Shown here in pieces: positions 34,401 to 49,670 of a DNA stretch of 64,000 nucleotides (its first letter is position 1; every line of letters begins with the position of its first letter). A program made the position numbers and the translations under genes. The notes beneath the pieces were generated by a model. That model did no database searches. It worked only from the letters and a program-made list of their open reading frames with translations, and was not told the origin of the DNA. Origin of the DNA: Deroplatys truncata (taxonomy: Eukaryota; Arthropoda; Insecta; Mantodea; Mantidae); assembly GCA_030765065.1 (NCBI GenBank), contig CM060985.1:4712001-4776000 (forward strand). Reading direction: 5' to 3'.

Positions 34401-35029
34401 AGAGATTATGTTGTGTTACAATACAACAGTTACTAGTATGTGTATAATGTAGACCTTGGTACTGTCCCTGCTTCTAGTTACAACAGCGAGTATGTTGCGT
34501 TATAATACAACAGTTACTAGTATGTGTATAATGTAGACCCTGGTACTGTCCCCACTTCTAGTTACAACAGAGAGAATGTTGCGTTACAATACAACAGTTA
34601 CTAGTATGTGTATAATGTAGACCTTGGTACTGCCCCTACTTCTAGTTACAACAGAGAGAACGTTGCGTTATAATACAACAGTTATCAGTATGTGAATGAT
34701 GTCAGACCTTGGTACTGTCCCTGCTTCTAGTTACAACAGAGAGAACGTTGCGTTATAATACAACAGTTATCAGTATGTGAATGATGTCAGACCTTGGTAC
34801 TGTCCCTGCTTCTAGTTACAACAGAGATTATGTTGTGTTACAATACAACAGTTATCAGTATGTGAATGATGTCAGACCTTGGTACTGTCCCTACTTCTAG
34901 TTACAACAGAGAGAACGTTGCGTTATAATACAACAGATATCAGTATGTGAATGATGACAGACCTTGGTACTGTCGCTGCTTCTAGTTACAACAGAGATTA
35001 TGTTGTGTTACAATACAACAGTTACTAGT

Positions 35030-38000
35030 ATGTGTATAATGTAGACCTTGGTACTGTCCCTGCTTCTAGTTACAACAGCGAGTATGTTGCGTTATAATAC
35101 AACAGTTACTAGTATGTGTATAATGTAGACCCTGGTACTGTCCCCACTTCTAGTTACAACAGAGAGAATGTTGCGTTACAATACAACAGTTACTAGTATG
35201 TGTATAATGTAGACCTTGGTACTGCCCCTACTTCTAGTTACAACAGCGAGTATGTTGCGTTATAATACAACAGTTACTAGTATGTGTATAATGTAGACCT
35301 TGGTACTGCCCCTACTTCTAGTTACAACAGCGAGTATGTTGTGTTACAATACAACAGTTACTAGTATGTGTATAATGTAGACCTTGGTACTGTCCCTACT
35401 TCTAGTTACAACAGCGAGTATGTTGCGTTATAATACAACAGTTACTAGTATGTGTATAATGTAGACCTTGGTAGTGCCCCTACTTCTAGTTACAACAGCG
35501 AGTATGTTGTGTTACAATACAACAGTTACTAGTATGTGTATAATGTAGACCATGGTACTGCCCCTACTTCTAGTTACAACAGCGAGTATGTTGCGTTATA
35601 ATACCACAGTTACCAGTATGTGTATAATGTAGACCTTGGTACTGCCCCTACTTCTAGTTACAACAGCGAGTATGTTGCGTTATAATACAACAGTTACTAG
35701 TATGTGTATAATGTAGACCTTGGTAGTGCCCCTACTTCTAGTTACAACAGAGAGAATGTTGTGTTACAATACAACAGTTACTAGTATGTGTATAATGTAG
35801 ACCTTGGTACTGCCCCTACTTCTAGTTACAACAGCGAGTATGTTGTGTTAAAATACAACAGTTACTAGTATGTGTATAATGTAGACCTTGGTACTGTCCC
35901 TACTTCTAGTTACAACAGCGAGTATGTTGCGTTATAATACAACAGTTACTAGTATGTGTATAATGTAGACCTTGGTACTGTCCCTGCTTCTAGTTACAAC
36001 AGCGAGTATGTTGTGTTATAATACAACAGTTATCAGTATGTGAATGTCAGTCCTTGGTACTGTCGCTGCTTCTAGTTACAACACAGATTATGTTGTGTTA
36101 CAATACAACAGTTACTAGTATGTGTATAATGTAGAACTTGGTACTGTCCCTGCTTCTAGTTACAACAGAGAGAACGTTGCGTTATAATACAACAGTTATC
36201 AGTATGTGAATGATGTCAGACCTTGGTACTGTCCCTGCTTCTAGTTACAACAGAGAGAATGTTGCGTTATAATACAACAGTTATCAGTATGTGAATGATG
36301 TCAGACCTTGGTACTGTCCCTACTTCTAGTTACAACAGAGAGAACGTTGCGTTATAATACAACAGTTATCAGTATGTGAATGATGTCAGACCTTGGTACT
36401 GTCGCTGCTTCTAGTTACAACAGAGATTATGTTGTGTTACAATACAACAGTTACTAGTATGTGTATAATGTAGACCTTGGTACTGTCCCTGCTTCTAGTT
36501 ACAACAGAGAGAACGTTGCGTTATAATACAACAGTTATCAGTATGTGAATGATGTCAGACCTTGGTACTGTCCTTGCTTCTAGTTACAACAGAGAGAACG
36601 TTGCGTTATAATACAACAGTTATCAGTATGTGAATGTCAGTCCTTGGTAAGGTCGCTGCTTCTAGTTACAACAGAGATTATGTTGTGTTACAATACAACA
36701 GTTACTAGTATGTGTATAATGTAGACCTTGGTACTGTCCCTGCTTCTAGTTACAACAGAGATCATGTTGCGTTATAATACAACAGTTATCAGTATGTGAA
36801 TGATGTCAGACCTTGGTACTGTCCCTGCTTCTAGTTACAACAGAGAGAACGTTGCGTTATAATACAACAGTTATCAGTATGTGAATGATGTCAGACCTTG
36901 GTACTGTCGCTGCTTCTAGTTACAACAGAGATTATGTTGCATTATAATACAACAGTTACCAGTATGTGAATGATGTCAGACCTTGGTACTGTCGCTGCTT
37001 CTAGTTACAACAGAGATCATGTTGCGTTATAATACAACAGTTATCAGTATGTGAATGATGTCAGAACTTGGTACTGTCCCTGCTTCTAGTTACAACACAG
37101 ATTATGTTGTGTTACAATACAACAGTTACTAGTATGTGTATAATGTAGACCTTGGTACTGTCCCTGCTTCTAGTTACAACAGAGAGAATGTTGCGTTATA
37201 ATACAACAGTTATCAGTATGTGAATGATGTCAGACCTTGGTACTGTCCCTGCTTCTAGTTACAACAGAGAGAACGTTGCGTTATAATACAACAGTTATCA
37301 GTATGTGAATGATGTCAGACCTTGGTACTGTCCCTACTTCTAGTTACAACAGAGAGAACGTTGCGTTATAATACAACAGTTATCAGTATGTGAATGATGT
37401 CAGACCTTGGTACTGTCACTTCTTCTAGTTCCAACAGAGAGTATGTTGCGTTATAATACAACAGTTATCAGTATGTGAATGATGTCAGACCTTGGTACTG
37501 TCGCTGCTTCTAGTTACAACAGAGATTATGTTGCATTATAATACAACAGTTATCAGTATGTGAATGATGTCAGACCTTGGTACTGTCGCTGCTTCTAGTT
37601 ACAACAGAGATTATGTTGCATTATAATACAACAGTTACCAGTATGTGAATGATGTCAGACCTTGGAACTGTCGCTGCTTCTAGTTACAACAGAGATCATG
37701 TTGCGTTATAATACAACAGTTATCAGTATGTGAATGATGTCAGACCTTGGTACTGTCCCTGCTTCTAGTTACAACAGAGAGAACGTTGCGTTATAATACA
37801 ACAGTTATCAGTATGTGAATGATGTCAGACCTTGGTACTGTCCCTGCTTCTAGTTACAACAGAGAGAACGTTGCGTTATAATACAACAGTTATCAGTATG
37901 TGAATGATGTCAGACCTTGGTACTGTCGCTGCTTCTAGTTACAACAGAGATCATGTTGCGTTATAATACAACAGTTATCAGTATGTGAATGATGTCAGAC

Positions 38001-41000
38001 CTTGGTACTGTCACTGCTTCTAGTTACAACAGAGAGAACGTTGCGTTATAATACAACAGTTATCAGTATGTGAATGATGTCAGACCTTGGTACTGTCGCT
38101 GCTTCTAGTTACAACAGAGATTATGTTGCATTATAATACAACAGTTACCAGTATGTGAATGATGTCAGACCTTGGTACTGTCGCTACTTCTAGTTACAAC
38201 AGAGATTATGTTGCATTATAATACAACAGTGACCAGTATGTGAATGTCAGTCCTTGGTACTGTCGCTACTTCTAGTTACAACAGAGATCATGTTGCGTTA
38301 TAATACAACAGTTACCAGTATGTGAATGATGTCAGACCTTGGTACTGTCGCTGCTTCTAGTTACAACAGAGATCATGTTGCGTTACAATACAACAGTTAC
38401 CAGTATGTGAATGTCAGTCCTTGGTACTGTCGCTGCTTCTAGTTACAACAGAGATTATGTTGTGTTACAATACAACAGTTACTAGTATGTGAATGATGTC
38501 AGACCTTGGTACTGTCGCTGCTTCTAGTTACAACAGAGATTATGTTGTGTTACAATACAACAGTTACTAGTATGTGATTGTCAGTCCTTGGTACTGTCGC
38601 TGCTTCTAGTTACAACAGAGATTATGTTGTGTTACAATACAACAGTTACTAGTATGTGAATGATGTCAGACCTTGGTACTGTCGCTGCTTCTAGTTACAA
38701 CAGAGATTATGTTGTGTTACAATACAACAGTTACCAGTATGTGAATGTCAGTCCTTGGTACTGTCGCTGCTTCTAGTTACAACAGAGATTATGTTGTGTT
38801 ACAATACAACAGTTACTAGTATGTGAATGATGTCAGACCTTGGTACTGTCGCTGCTTCTAGTTACAACAGAGATTATGTTGTGTTACAATACAACAGTTA
38901 CCAGTATGTGAATGTCAGTCCTTGGTACTGTCGCTGCTTCTAGTTACAACAGAGATTATGTTGTGTTACAATACAACAGTTACTAGTATGTGAATGATGT
39001 CAGACCTTGGTACTGTCGCTGCTTCTAGTTACAACACAGATTATGTTGTGTTACAATACAACAGTTACTAGTATGTGAATGATGTCAGTCCTTGGTACTG
39101 TCGCTGCTTCTAGTTACAACAGAGATCATGTTGCGTTATAATACAACAGTTATCAGTATGTGAATGATGTCAGACCTTGGTACTGTCGCTGCTTCTAGTT
39201 ACAACAGAGATTATGTTGTGTTACAATACAACAGTTACTAGTATGTGTATAATGTAGACCTTGGTACTGTCCCTGCTACTAGTTACAACAGAGAGAACGT
39301 TGCGTTATAATACAACAGTTATCAGTATGTGAATGATGTCAGACCTTGGTACTGTCCCTACTTCTAGTTACAACAGAGAGTATGTTGCGTTACAATACAA
39401 CAGTTACTAGTATGTGTATAATGTAGACCTTGGTACTGTCCCTGCTTCTAGTTACAACAGAGAGAATGTTGCGTTATAATACAACAGTTATCAGTATGTG
39501 AATGATGTCAGACCTTGGTACTGTCCCTATTTCTAGTTACAACAGAGAGAACGTTGCGTTATAATACAACAGTTATCAGTATGTGAATGATGTCAGACCT
39601 TGGTACTGTCCCTACTGCTAGTTACAACAGAGAGTATGTTGCGTTACAATACAACAGTTACTAGTATGTGTATAATGTAGACCTTGGTACTGTCCCTGCT
39701 TCTAGTTACAACAGAGAGAATGTTGCGTTATAATACAACAGTTATCAGTATGTGAATGATGTCAGACCTTGGTACTGTCCCTGCTTCTAGTTACAACAGA
39801 GAGAACGTTGCGTTATAATACAACAGTTATCAGTATGTGAATGATGTCAGACCTTGGTACTGTCGCTGCTTCTAGTTACAACAGAGAGTATGTTGCGTTA
39901 CAATACAACAGTTATCAGTATGTGAATGATGTCAGACCTTGGTACTGTCGCTGCTTCTAGTTACAACAGAGATTATGTTGCGTTATAATACAACAGTTAT
40001 CAGTATGTGAATGATGTCAGACCTTGGTACTGTCGCTGCTTCTAGTTACAACAGAGATTATGTTGTGTTACAATACAACAGTTATCAGTATGTGAATGAT
40101 GTCAGACCTTGGTACTGTCGCTGCTTCTAGTTACAACAGGGATTATGTTGCATTATAATACAACAGTTACCAGTAGGTGAATGATGTCAGACCTTGGTAC
40201 TGTCGCTGCTTCTAGTTACAACAGAGATTATGTTGCATTATAATACAACAGTTACCAGTATGTGAATGATGTCAGACCTTGGTACTGTCGCTGCTTCTAG
40301 TTACAACAGAGATTATGTCGCATTATAATACAACAGTTACCAGTATGTGAATGATGTCAGACCTTGGTACTGTCGCTGCTTCTAGTTACAACAGAGATTA
40401 TGTTGCATTATAATACAACAGTTACCAGTATGTGAATGATGTCAGACCTTGGTACTGTCGCTGCTTCTAGTTACAACAGAGATTATGTTGCATTATAATA
40501 CAACAGTTACCAGTATGTGAATGATGTCAGACCTTGGTACTGTCGCTACTTCTAGTTACAACAGAGATTATGTTGCATTATAATACAACAGTTATCAGTA
40601 TGTGAATGTCAGTCCTTGGTACTGTCCCTTCTTCTAGTTACAACAGAGATTATGTTGCATTATAATACAACAGTTACCAGTATGTGAATGATGTCAGACC
40701 TTGGTACTGTCGCTGCTTCTAGTTACAACAGAGAGTATGTTGCGTTACAATACAACAGTTATCAGTATGTGAATGATCAAAGACCTTGGTACTGTCGCTG
40801 CTTCTAGTTACAACAGAGATCATGTTGCGTTATAATACAACAGTTACCAGTATGTGAATGTCAGTCCTTGGTACTGTCGCTACTTCTAGTTACAACAGAG
40901 AGTATGTTGCGTTACAATACAACAGTTACCAGTATTTGAATGATCAAAGACCTTGGTACTGTCGCTGCTTCTAGTTACATCAGAGATTACGTTGCGTTAT

Positions 41001-42337
41001 AACACAACAGTTACCAGTATGTGAATGATCTCAGACTCTGGTACTGTCGCTTCTTATAGTTACAACAGAGATTACGTTGCGTTACAATACAACAGTTCTC
41101 AGTATGTGTATATCAGACCGTGGTACTGCCCCCACTTATAGTTACAACAGAGAGTATGTTGCGTTACAATACAACAGTTCTCAGTATGTGTATATCAGAC
41201 CTTGGTACTGTCGCTTCTTCTAGTTACAACAGCGAGTACGTTGTGTTACAATACAACAGATACCAGTATGTGTATATCAGACCTTGGTACTGTCCCTGCT
41301 TATAGTTACAACAGAGAGTATGTTGTGTTACAATACAACAGTTATCAGTACGCGTATATCAGACCTTGGTACTGTCCCTGCTTCTAGTAAAAACAGCGAG
41401 TACGTTGTGTTACAATACAACAGTTATCAGTATGTGTATATCAGACCTTGGAACTGTCGCTGTTTCTAGTTACAACAGAGAGTATTTTGTGTTACAATAC
41501 AACAGATGCCAGTATGTGTATATCAGACCTTGGTACTGTCCCTTCTTCTAGTTACAACAGAGCGAAAGTTTCGTTATATTACAACAGTTAACAGTATGCG
41601 TATATCAGACCTTGGTACTGTCCCTGCTTCTAGTTACAACAGAGAGTATGTTGTGTTACAATACACCAGTTACCAGTATGTGTATATCAAACCTTGGGAC
41701 TGTCCCTTCTTCTAGTTACAAAAGAGCGTAAGTTTCGTTACAATATAACAGCTACATGTATGTGTATATCAGACCTTGGTACTGTCCCTGCTTCAAGTTA
41801 CAACAGAGAGTATGTTGTGTTAGAATACAACAGTTACCAGTATGTGTATATCAGACCTTAGTACTGTCCCTTCTTCTAGTTACAACAGAGCGTAAGTTAC
41901 GTTACAATACAACAGTTACCAGTATGTGTATATAAGTAATCGGTACTGTCCCTTTTTCTAGTTACAACAGAGCGTAAGTTTCTTTACAATACAACAGTTA
42001 CCAGTATGTGTATCTCAGACCTCGGTACTGTACCTTCTTCTAGTTACTACAGAGCGTAAGTTGTGTTACAATACAACACTTACCAGTATGTGAATGATCT
42101 CAGACCCTGGTACTGTCCCTGCTTCTAGTTACAACAGAGAGTATGTTTTGTTACAATACCAGAGTTAGTAGTGTGAATGTTCTCAGAACATGGTACTGTC
42201 GCTGCTTCTAGATACAACAGAGAGTATGTTGTGTTAGAATACAACAGTTACCAGTATGTGTATATCAGACCTTAGTACTGTCCCTTCTTCTAGTTACAAC
42301 AGAGCGTAAGTTTCGTTACAATACAACAGATACCAGT
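35030..42337. repeat. Satellite II super-unit 1 (7308 bp)
   Basis: The sequence from about 35030 starts again at 42338, an offset of 7308 bp. Matching rare markers are 'taataccacagttacc' (35603/42911 at the 'accacag'), 'ccttggtaaggtcgc' (36646/43954 at 'ggtaagg') and 'tactgtcacttcttctag' (37411/44719). The copies differ by a few substitutions up to about 38120, where super-unit 2 has about 680 bp (8 units) not present here. The super-unit ends inside a gtgtatatcagacc domain that is cut short at 42337. Confidence 0.88.
41005..42337. repeat. gtgtatatcagacc-type domain of satellite II, copy 1 (truncated)
   Basis: A run of 82-bp units with the joint 'gtgtatatcagacc', many private variants ('agagcgtaagtttcg', 'cagtacgcgtatatc', 'ccagagttagtagtgtg'), and more divergence between neighbouring units than in the rest of the array. 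It matches 50850-52180 and 60940-62265 with about three differences seen over 1.2 kb, and is cut off at 42337. Confidence 0.88.
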
Positions 42338-45300
42338 ATGTGTATAATGTAGACCTTGGTACTGTCCCTGCTTCTAGTTACAACAGCGAGTATGTTGCGT
42401 TATAATACAACAGTTACTAGTATGTGTATAATGTAGACCCTGGTACTGTCCCCACTTCTAGTTACAACAGAGAGAATGTTGCGTTACAATACAACAGTTA
42501 CTAGTATGTGTATAATGTAGACCTTGGTACTGCCCCTACTTCTAGTTACAACAGCGAGTATGTTGCGTTATAATACAACAGTTACTAGTATGTGTATAAT
42601 GTAGACCTTGGTACTGCCCCTACTTCTAGTTACAACAGCGAGTATGTTGTGTTACAATACAACAGTTACTAGTATGTGTATAATGTAGACCTTGGTACTG
42701 TCCCTACTTCTAGTTACAACAGCGAGTATGTTGCGTTATAATACAACAGTTACTAGTATGTGTATAATGTAGACCTTGGTAGTGCCCCTACTTCTAGTTA
42801 CAACAGCGAGTATGTTGTGTTACAATACAACAGTTACTAGTATGTGTATAATGTAGACCATGGTACTGCCCCTACTTCTAGTTACAACAGCGAGTATGTT
42901 GCGTTATAATACCACAGTTACCAGTATGTGTATAATGTAGACCTTGGTACTGCCCCTACTTCTAGTTACAACAGCGAGTATGTTGTGTTACAATACAACA
43001 GTTACTAGTATGTGTATAATGTAGACCTTGGTACTGCCCCTACTTCTAGTTACAACAGAGAGAATGTTGTGTTACAATACAACAGTTACTAGTATGTGTA
43101 TAATGTAGACCTTGGTACTGCCCCTACTTCTAGTTACAACAGCGAGTATGTTGTGTTAAAATACAACAGTTACTAGTATGTGTATAATGTAGACCTTGGT
43201 ACTGTCCCTACTTCTAGTTACAACAGCGAGTATGTTGCGTTATAATACAACAGTTACTAGTATGTGTATAATGTAGACCTTGGTACTGTCCCTGCTTCTA
43301 GTTACAACAGCGAGTATGTTGTGTTATAATACAACAGTTATCAGTATGTGAATGTCAGTCCTTGGTACTGTCGCTGCTTCTAGTTACAACACAGATTATG
43401 TTGTGTTACAATACAACAGTTACTAGTATGTGTATAATGTAGAACTTGGTACTGTCCCTGCTTCTAGTTACAACAGAGAGAACGTTGCGTTATAATACAA
43501 CAGTTATCAGTATGTGAATGATGTCAGACCTTGGTACTGTCCCTGCTTCTAGTTACAACAGAGAGAATGTTGCGTTATAATACAACAGTTATCAGTATGT
43601 GAATGATGTCAGACCTTGGTACTGTCCCTACTTCTAGTTACAACAGAGAGAACGTTGCGTTATAATACAACAGTTATCAGTATGTGAATGATGTCAGACC
43701 TTGGTACTGTCGCTGCTTCTAGTTACAACAGAGATTATGTTGTGTTACAATACAACAGTTACTAGTATGTGTATAATGTAGACCTTGGTACTGTCCCTGC
43801 TTCTAGTTACAACAGAGAGAACGTTGCGTTATAATACAACAGTTATCAGTATGTGAATGATGTCAGACCTTGGTACTGTCCTTGCTTCTAGTTACAACAG
43901 AGAGAACGTTGCGTTATAATACAACAGTTATCAGTATGTGAATGTCAGTCCTTGGTAAGGTCGCTGCTTCTAGTTACAACAGAGATTATGTTGTGTTACA
44001 ATACAACAGTTACTAGTATGTGTATAATGTAGACCTTGGTACTGTCCCTGCTTCTAGTTACAACAGAGATCATGTTGCGTTATAATACAACAGTTATCAG
44101 TATGTGAATGATGTCAGACCTTGGTACTGTCCCTGCTTCTAGTTACAACACAGAGAACGTTGCGTTATAATACAACAGTTATCAGTATGTGAATGATGTC
44201 AGACCTTGGTACTGTCGCTGCTTCTAGTTACAACAGAGATTATGTTGCATTATAATACAACAGTTACCAGTATGTGAATGATGTCAGACCTTGGTACTGT
44301 CGCTGCTTCTAGTTACAACAGAGATCATGTTGCGTTATAATACAACAGTTATCAGTATGTGAATGATGTCAGACCTTGGTACTGTCCCTGCTTCTAGTTA
44401 CAACACAGATTATGTTGTGTTACAATACAACAGTTACTAGTATGTGTATAATGTAGACCTTGGTACTGTCCCTGCTTCTAGTTACAACAGAGAGAATGTT
44501 GCGTTATAATACAACAGTTATCAGTATGTGAATGATGTCAGACCTTGGTACTGTCCCTGCTTCTAGTTACAACAGAGAGAACGTTGCGTTATAATACAAC
44601 AGTTATCAGTATGTGAATGATGTCAGACCTTGGTACTGTCCCTACTTCTAGTTACAACAGAGAGAACGTTGCGTTATAATACAACAGTTATCAGTATGTG
44701 AATGATGTCAGACCTTGGTACTGTCACTTCTTCTAGTTCCAACAGAGAGTATGTTGCGTTATAATACAACAGTTATCAGTATGTGAATGATGTCAGACCT
44801 TGGTACTGTCGCTGCTTCTAGTTACAACAGAGATTATGTTGCATTATAATACAACAGTTATCAGTATGTGAATGATGTCAGACCTTGGTACTGTCGCTGC
44901 TTCTAGTTACAACAGAGATTATGTTGCATTATAATACAACAGTTACCAGTATGTGAATGATGTCAGACCTTGGAACTGTCGCTGCTTCTAGTTACAACAG
45001 AGATCATGTTGCGTTATAATACAACAGTTATCAGTATGTGAATGATGTCAGACCTTGGTACTGTCCCTGCTTCTAGTTACAACAGAGAGAACGTTGCGTT
45101 ATAATACAACAGTTATCAGTATGTGAATGATGTCAGACCTTGGTACTGTCCCTGCTTCTAGTTACAACAGAGAGAACGTTGCGTTATAATACAACAGTTA
45201 TCAGTATGTGAATGATGTCAGACCTTGGTACTGTCGCTGCTTCTAGTTACAACAGAGATCATGTTGCGTTATAATACAACAGTTATCAGTATGTGAATGA

Positions 45301-45964
45301 TGTCAGACCTTGGTACTGTCACTGCTTCTAGTTACAACAGAGAGAACGTTGCGTTATAATACAACAGTTATCAGTATGTGAATGATGTCAGACCTTGGTA
45401 CTGTCGCTGCTTCTAGTTACAACAGAGATTATGTTGCGTTATAATACAACAGTTACCAGTATGTGAATGATGTCAGACCTTGGTACTGTCGCTGCTTCTA
45501 GTTACAACAGAGAGTATGTTGCGTTACAATACAACAGTTACCAGTATGTGAATGATGTCAGACCTTGGTACTGTCGCTGCTTCTAGTTACAACAGAGATT
45601 ATGTTGCGTTATAATACAACAGTTACCAGTATGTGAATGATGTCAGACCTTGGTACTGTCGCTGCTTCTAGTTACAACAGAGATCATGTTGCGTTATAAT
45701 ACAACAGTTATCAGTATGTGAATGATGTCAGACCTTGGTACTGTCGCTGCTTCTAGTTACAACAGAGAGAACGTTGCGTTATAATACAACAGTTATCAGT
45801 ATGTGAATGATGTCAGACCTTGGTACTGTCCCTACTTCTTGTTACAACAGAGAGAACGTTGCGTTATAATACAACAGTTATCAGTATGTGAATGATGTCA
45901 GACCTTGGTACTGTCGTTTCTTCTAGTTCCAACAGAGAGAACGTTGCGTTATAATACAACATTT

Positions 45965-48900
45965 ACCAGTATGTGAATGATGTCAGACCTTGGTACTGTC
46001 GCTGCTTCTAGTTACAACAGAGATCATGTTGCGTTATAATACAACAGTTACCAGTATGTGAATGATGTCAGACCTTGGTACTGTCGCTGCTTCTAGTTAC
46101 AACAGAGATTATGTTGCATTATAATACAACAGTTACCAGTATGTGAATGATGTCAGACCTTGGTACTGTCGCTACTTCTAGTTACAACAGAGATTATGTT
46201 GCATTATAATACAACAGTGACCAGTATGTGAATGTCAGTCCTTGGTACTGTCGCTACTTCTAGTTACAACAGAGATCATGTTGCGTTATAATACAACAGT
46301 TACCAGTATGTGAATGATGTCAGACCTTGGTACTGTCGCTGCTTCTAGTTACAACAGAGATCATGTTGCGTTACAATACAACAGTTACCAGTATGTGAAT
46401 GTCAGTCCTTGGTACTGTCGCTGCTTCTAGTTACAACAGAGATTATGTTGTGTTACAATACAACAGTTACTAGTATGTGAATGATGTCAGACCTTGGTAC
46501 TGTCGCTGCTTCTAGTTACAACAGAGATTATGTTGTGTTACAATACAACAGTTACTAGTATGTGATTGTCAGTCCTTGGTACTGTCGCTGCTTCTAGTTA
46601 CAACAGAGATTATGTTGTGTTACAATACAACAGTTACTAGTATGTGAATGATGTCAGACCTTGGTACTGTCGCTGCTTCTAGTTACAACAGAGATTATGT
46701 TGTGTTACAATACAACAGTTACCAGTATGTGAATGTCAGTCCTTGGTACTGTCGCTGCTTCTAGTTACAACAGAGATTATGTTGTGTTACAATACAACAG
46801 TTACTAGTATGTGAATGATGTCAGACCTTGGTACTGTCGCTGCTTCTAGTTACAACAGAGATTATGTTGTGTTACAATACAACAGTTACCAGTATGTGAA
46901 TGTCAGTCCTTGGTACTGTCGCTGCTTCTAGTTACAACAGAGATTATGTTGTGTTACAATACAACAGTTACTAGTATGTGAATGATGTCAGACCTTGGTA
47001 CTGTCGCTGCTTCTAGTTACAACACAGATTATGTTGTGTTACAATACAACAGTTACTAGTATGTGAATGATGTCAGTCCTTGGTACTGTCGCTGCTTCTA
47101 GTTACAACAGAGATCATGTTGCGTTATAATACAACAGTTATCAGTATGTGAATGATGTCAGACCTTGGTACTGTCCCTGCTTCTAGTTACAACAGAGACA
47201 ACGTTGCGTTATAATACAACAGTTATCAGTATGTGAATGATGTCAGACCTTGGTACTGTCCCTACTTCTAGTTACAACAGAGAGAACGTTGCGTTATAAT
47301 ACAACAGTTATCAGTATGTGAATGATGTCAGACCTTGGTACTGTCCCTACTTCTAGTTACAACAGAGAGTATGTTGCGTTACAATACAACAGTTACTAGT
47401 ATGTGTATAATGTAGACCTTGGTACTGTCCCTGCTTCTAGTTACAACAGAGAGAATGTTGCGTTATAATACAACAGTTATCAGTATGTGAATGATGTCAG
47501 ACCTTGGTACTGTCCCTACTTCTAGTTACAACAGAGAGAACGTTGCGTTATAATACAACAGTTATCAGTATGTGAATGATGTCAGACCTTGGTACTGTCC
47601 CTACTGCTAGTTACAACAGAGAGTATGTTGCGTTACAATACAACAGTTACTAGTATGTGTATAATGTAGACCTTGGTACTGTCCCTGCTTCTAGTTACAA
47701 CAGAGAGAATGTTGCGTTATAATACAACAGTTATCAGTATGTGAATGATGTCAGACCTTGGTACTGTCCCTGCTTCTAGTTACAACAGAGAGAACGTTGC
47801 GTTATAATACAACAGTTATCAGTATGTGAATGATGTCAGACCTTGGTACTGTCGCTGCTTCTAGTTACAACAGAGATCATGTTGCGTTATAATACAACAG
47901 TTACCAGTATGTGAATGATGTCAGACCTTGGTACTGTCGCTGCTTCTAGTTACAACAGAGATTATGTTGCATTATAATACAACAGTTACCAGTATGTGAA
48001 TGATGTCAGACCTTGGTACTGTCGCTACTTCTAGTTACAACAGAGATTATGTTGCATTATAATACAACAGTGACCAGTATGTGAATGTCAGTCCTTGGTA
48101 CTGTCGCTACTTCTAGTTACAACAGAGATCATGTTGCGTTATAATACAACAGTTACCAGTATGTGAATGATGTCAGACCTTGGTACTGTCGCTGCTTCTA
48201 GTTACAACAGAGATCATGTTGCGTTACAATACAACAGTTACCAGTATGTGAATGTCAGTCCTTGGTACTGTCGCTGCTTCTAGTTACAACAGAGATTATG
48301 TTGTGTTACAATACAACAGTTACTAGTATGTGAATGATGTCAGACCTTGGTACTGTCGCTGCTTCTAGTTACAACAGAGATTATGTTGTGTTACAATACA
48401 ACAGTTACTAGTATGTGATTGTCAGTCCTTGGTACTGTCGCTGCTTCTAGTTACAACAGAGATTATGTTGTGTTACAATACAACAGTTACTAGTATGTGA
48501 ATGATGTCAGACCTTGGTACTGTCGCTGCTTCTAGTTACAACAGAGATTATGTTGTGTTACAATACAACAGTTACCAGTATGTGAATGTCAGTCCTTGGT
48601 ACTGTCGCTGCTTCTAGTTACAACAGAGATTATGTTGTGTTACAATACAACAGTTACTAGTATGTGAATGATGTCAGACCTTGGTACTGTCGCTGCTTCT
48701 AGTTACAACAGAGATTATGTTGTGTTACAATACAACAGTTACCAGTATGTGAATGTCAGTCCTTGGTACTGTCGCTGCTTCTAGTTACAACAGAGATTAT
48801 GTTGTGTTACAATACAACAGTTACTAGTATGTGAATGATGTCAGACCTTGGTACTGTCGCTGCTTCTAGTTACAACACAGATTATGTTGTGTTACAATAC

Positions 48901-49670
48901 AACAGTTACTAGTATGTGAATGATGTCAGTCCTTGGTACTGTCGCTGCTTCTAGTTACAACAGAGATCATGTTGCGTTATAATACAACAGTTATCAGTAT
49001 GTGAATGATGTCAGACCTTGGTACTGTCCCTGCTTCTAGTTACAACAGAGACAACGTTGCGTTATAATACAACAGTTATCAGTATGTGAATGATGTCAGA
49101 CCTTGGTACTGTCCCTACTTCTAGTTACAACAGAGAGAACGTTGCGTTATAATACAACAGTTATCAGTATGTGAATGATGTCAGACCTTGGTACTGTCCC
49201 TACTTCTAGTTACAACAGAGAGTATGTTGCGTTACAATACAACAGTTACTAGTATGTGTATAATGTAGACCTTGGTACTGTCCCTGCTTCTAGTTACAAC
49301 AGAGAGAATGTTGCGTTATAATACAACAGTTATCAGTATGTGAATGATGTCAGACCTTGGTACTGTCCCTACTTCTAGTTACAACAGAGAGAACGTTGCG
49401 TTATAATACAACAGTTATCAGTATGTGAATGATGTCAGACCTTGGTACTGTCCCTACTGCTAGTTACAACAGAGAGTATGTTGCGTTACAATACAACAGT
49501 TACTAGTATGTGTATAATGTAGACCTTGGTACTGTCCCTGCTTCTAGTTACAACAGAGAGAATGTTGCGTTATAATACAACAGTTATCAGTATGTGAATG
49601 ATGTCAGACCTTGGTACTGTCCCTGCTTCTAGTTACAACAGAGAGAACGTTGCGTTATAATACAACAGTT
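45965..49670. repeat. Local tandem duplication in satellite II, 1853-bp period, two copies
   Basis: 45965-47817 is repeated as 47818-49670. The shared marker 'cagtgaccagtatg' lies at 46219 and 48072 (at 'gaccag'), and the surrounding order of 82- and 85-bp units is the same. That is 22 units per copy. Confidence 0.85.

Noticed and set aside
41120-41715. Group of 61-69-codon open frames repeated at 50962 and 61050
   Set aside because: They are 82-bp satellite units read between stops. Their recurrence reflects the 10-kb super-units and does not indicate conservation of a protein.
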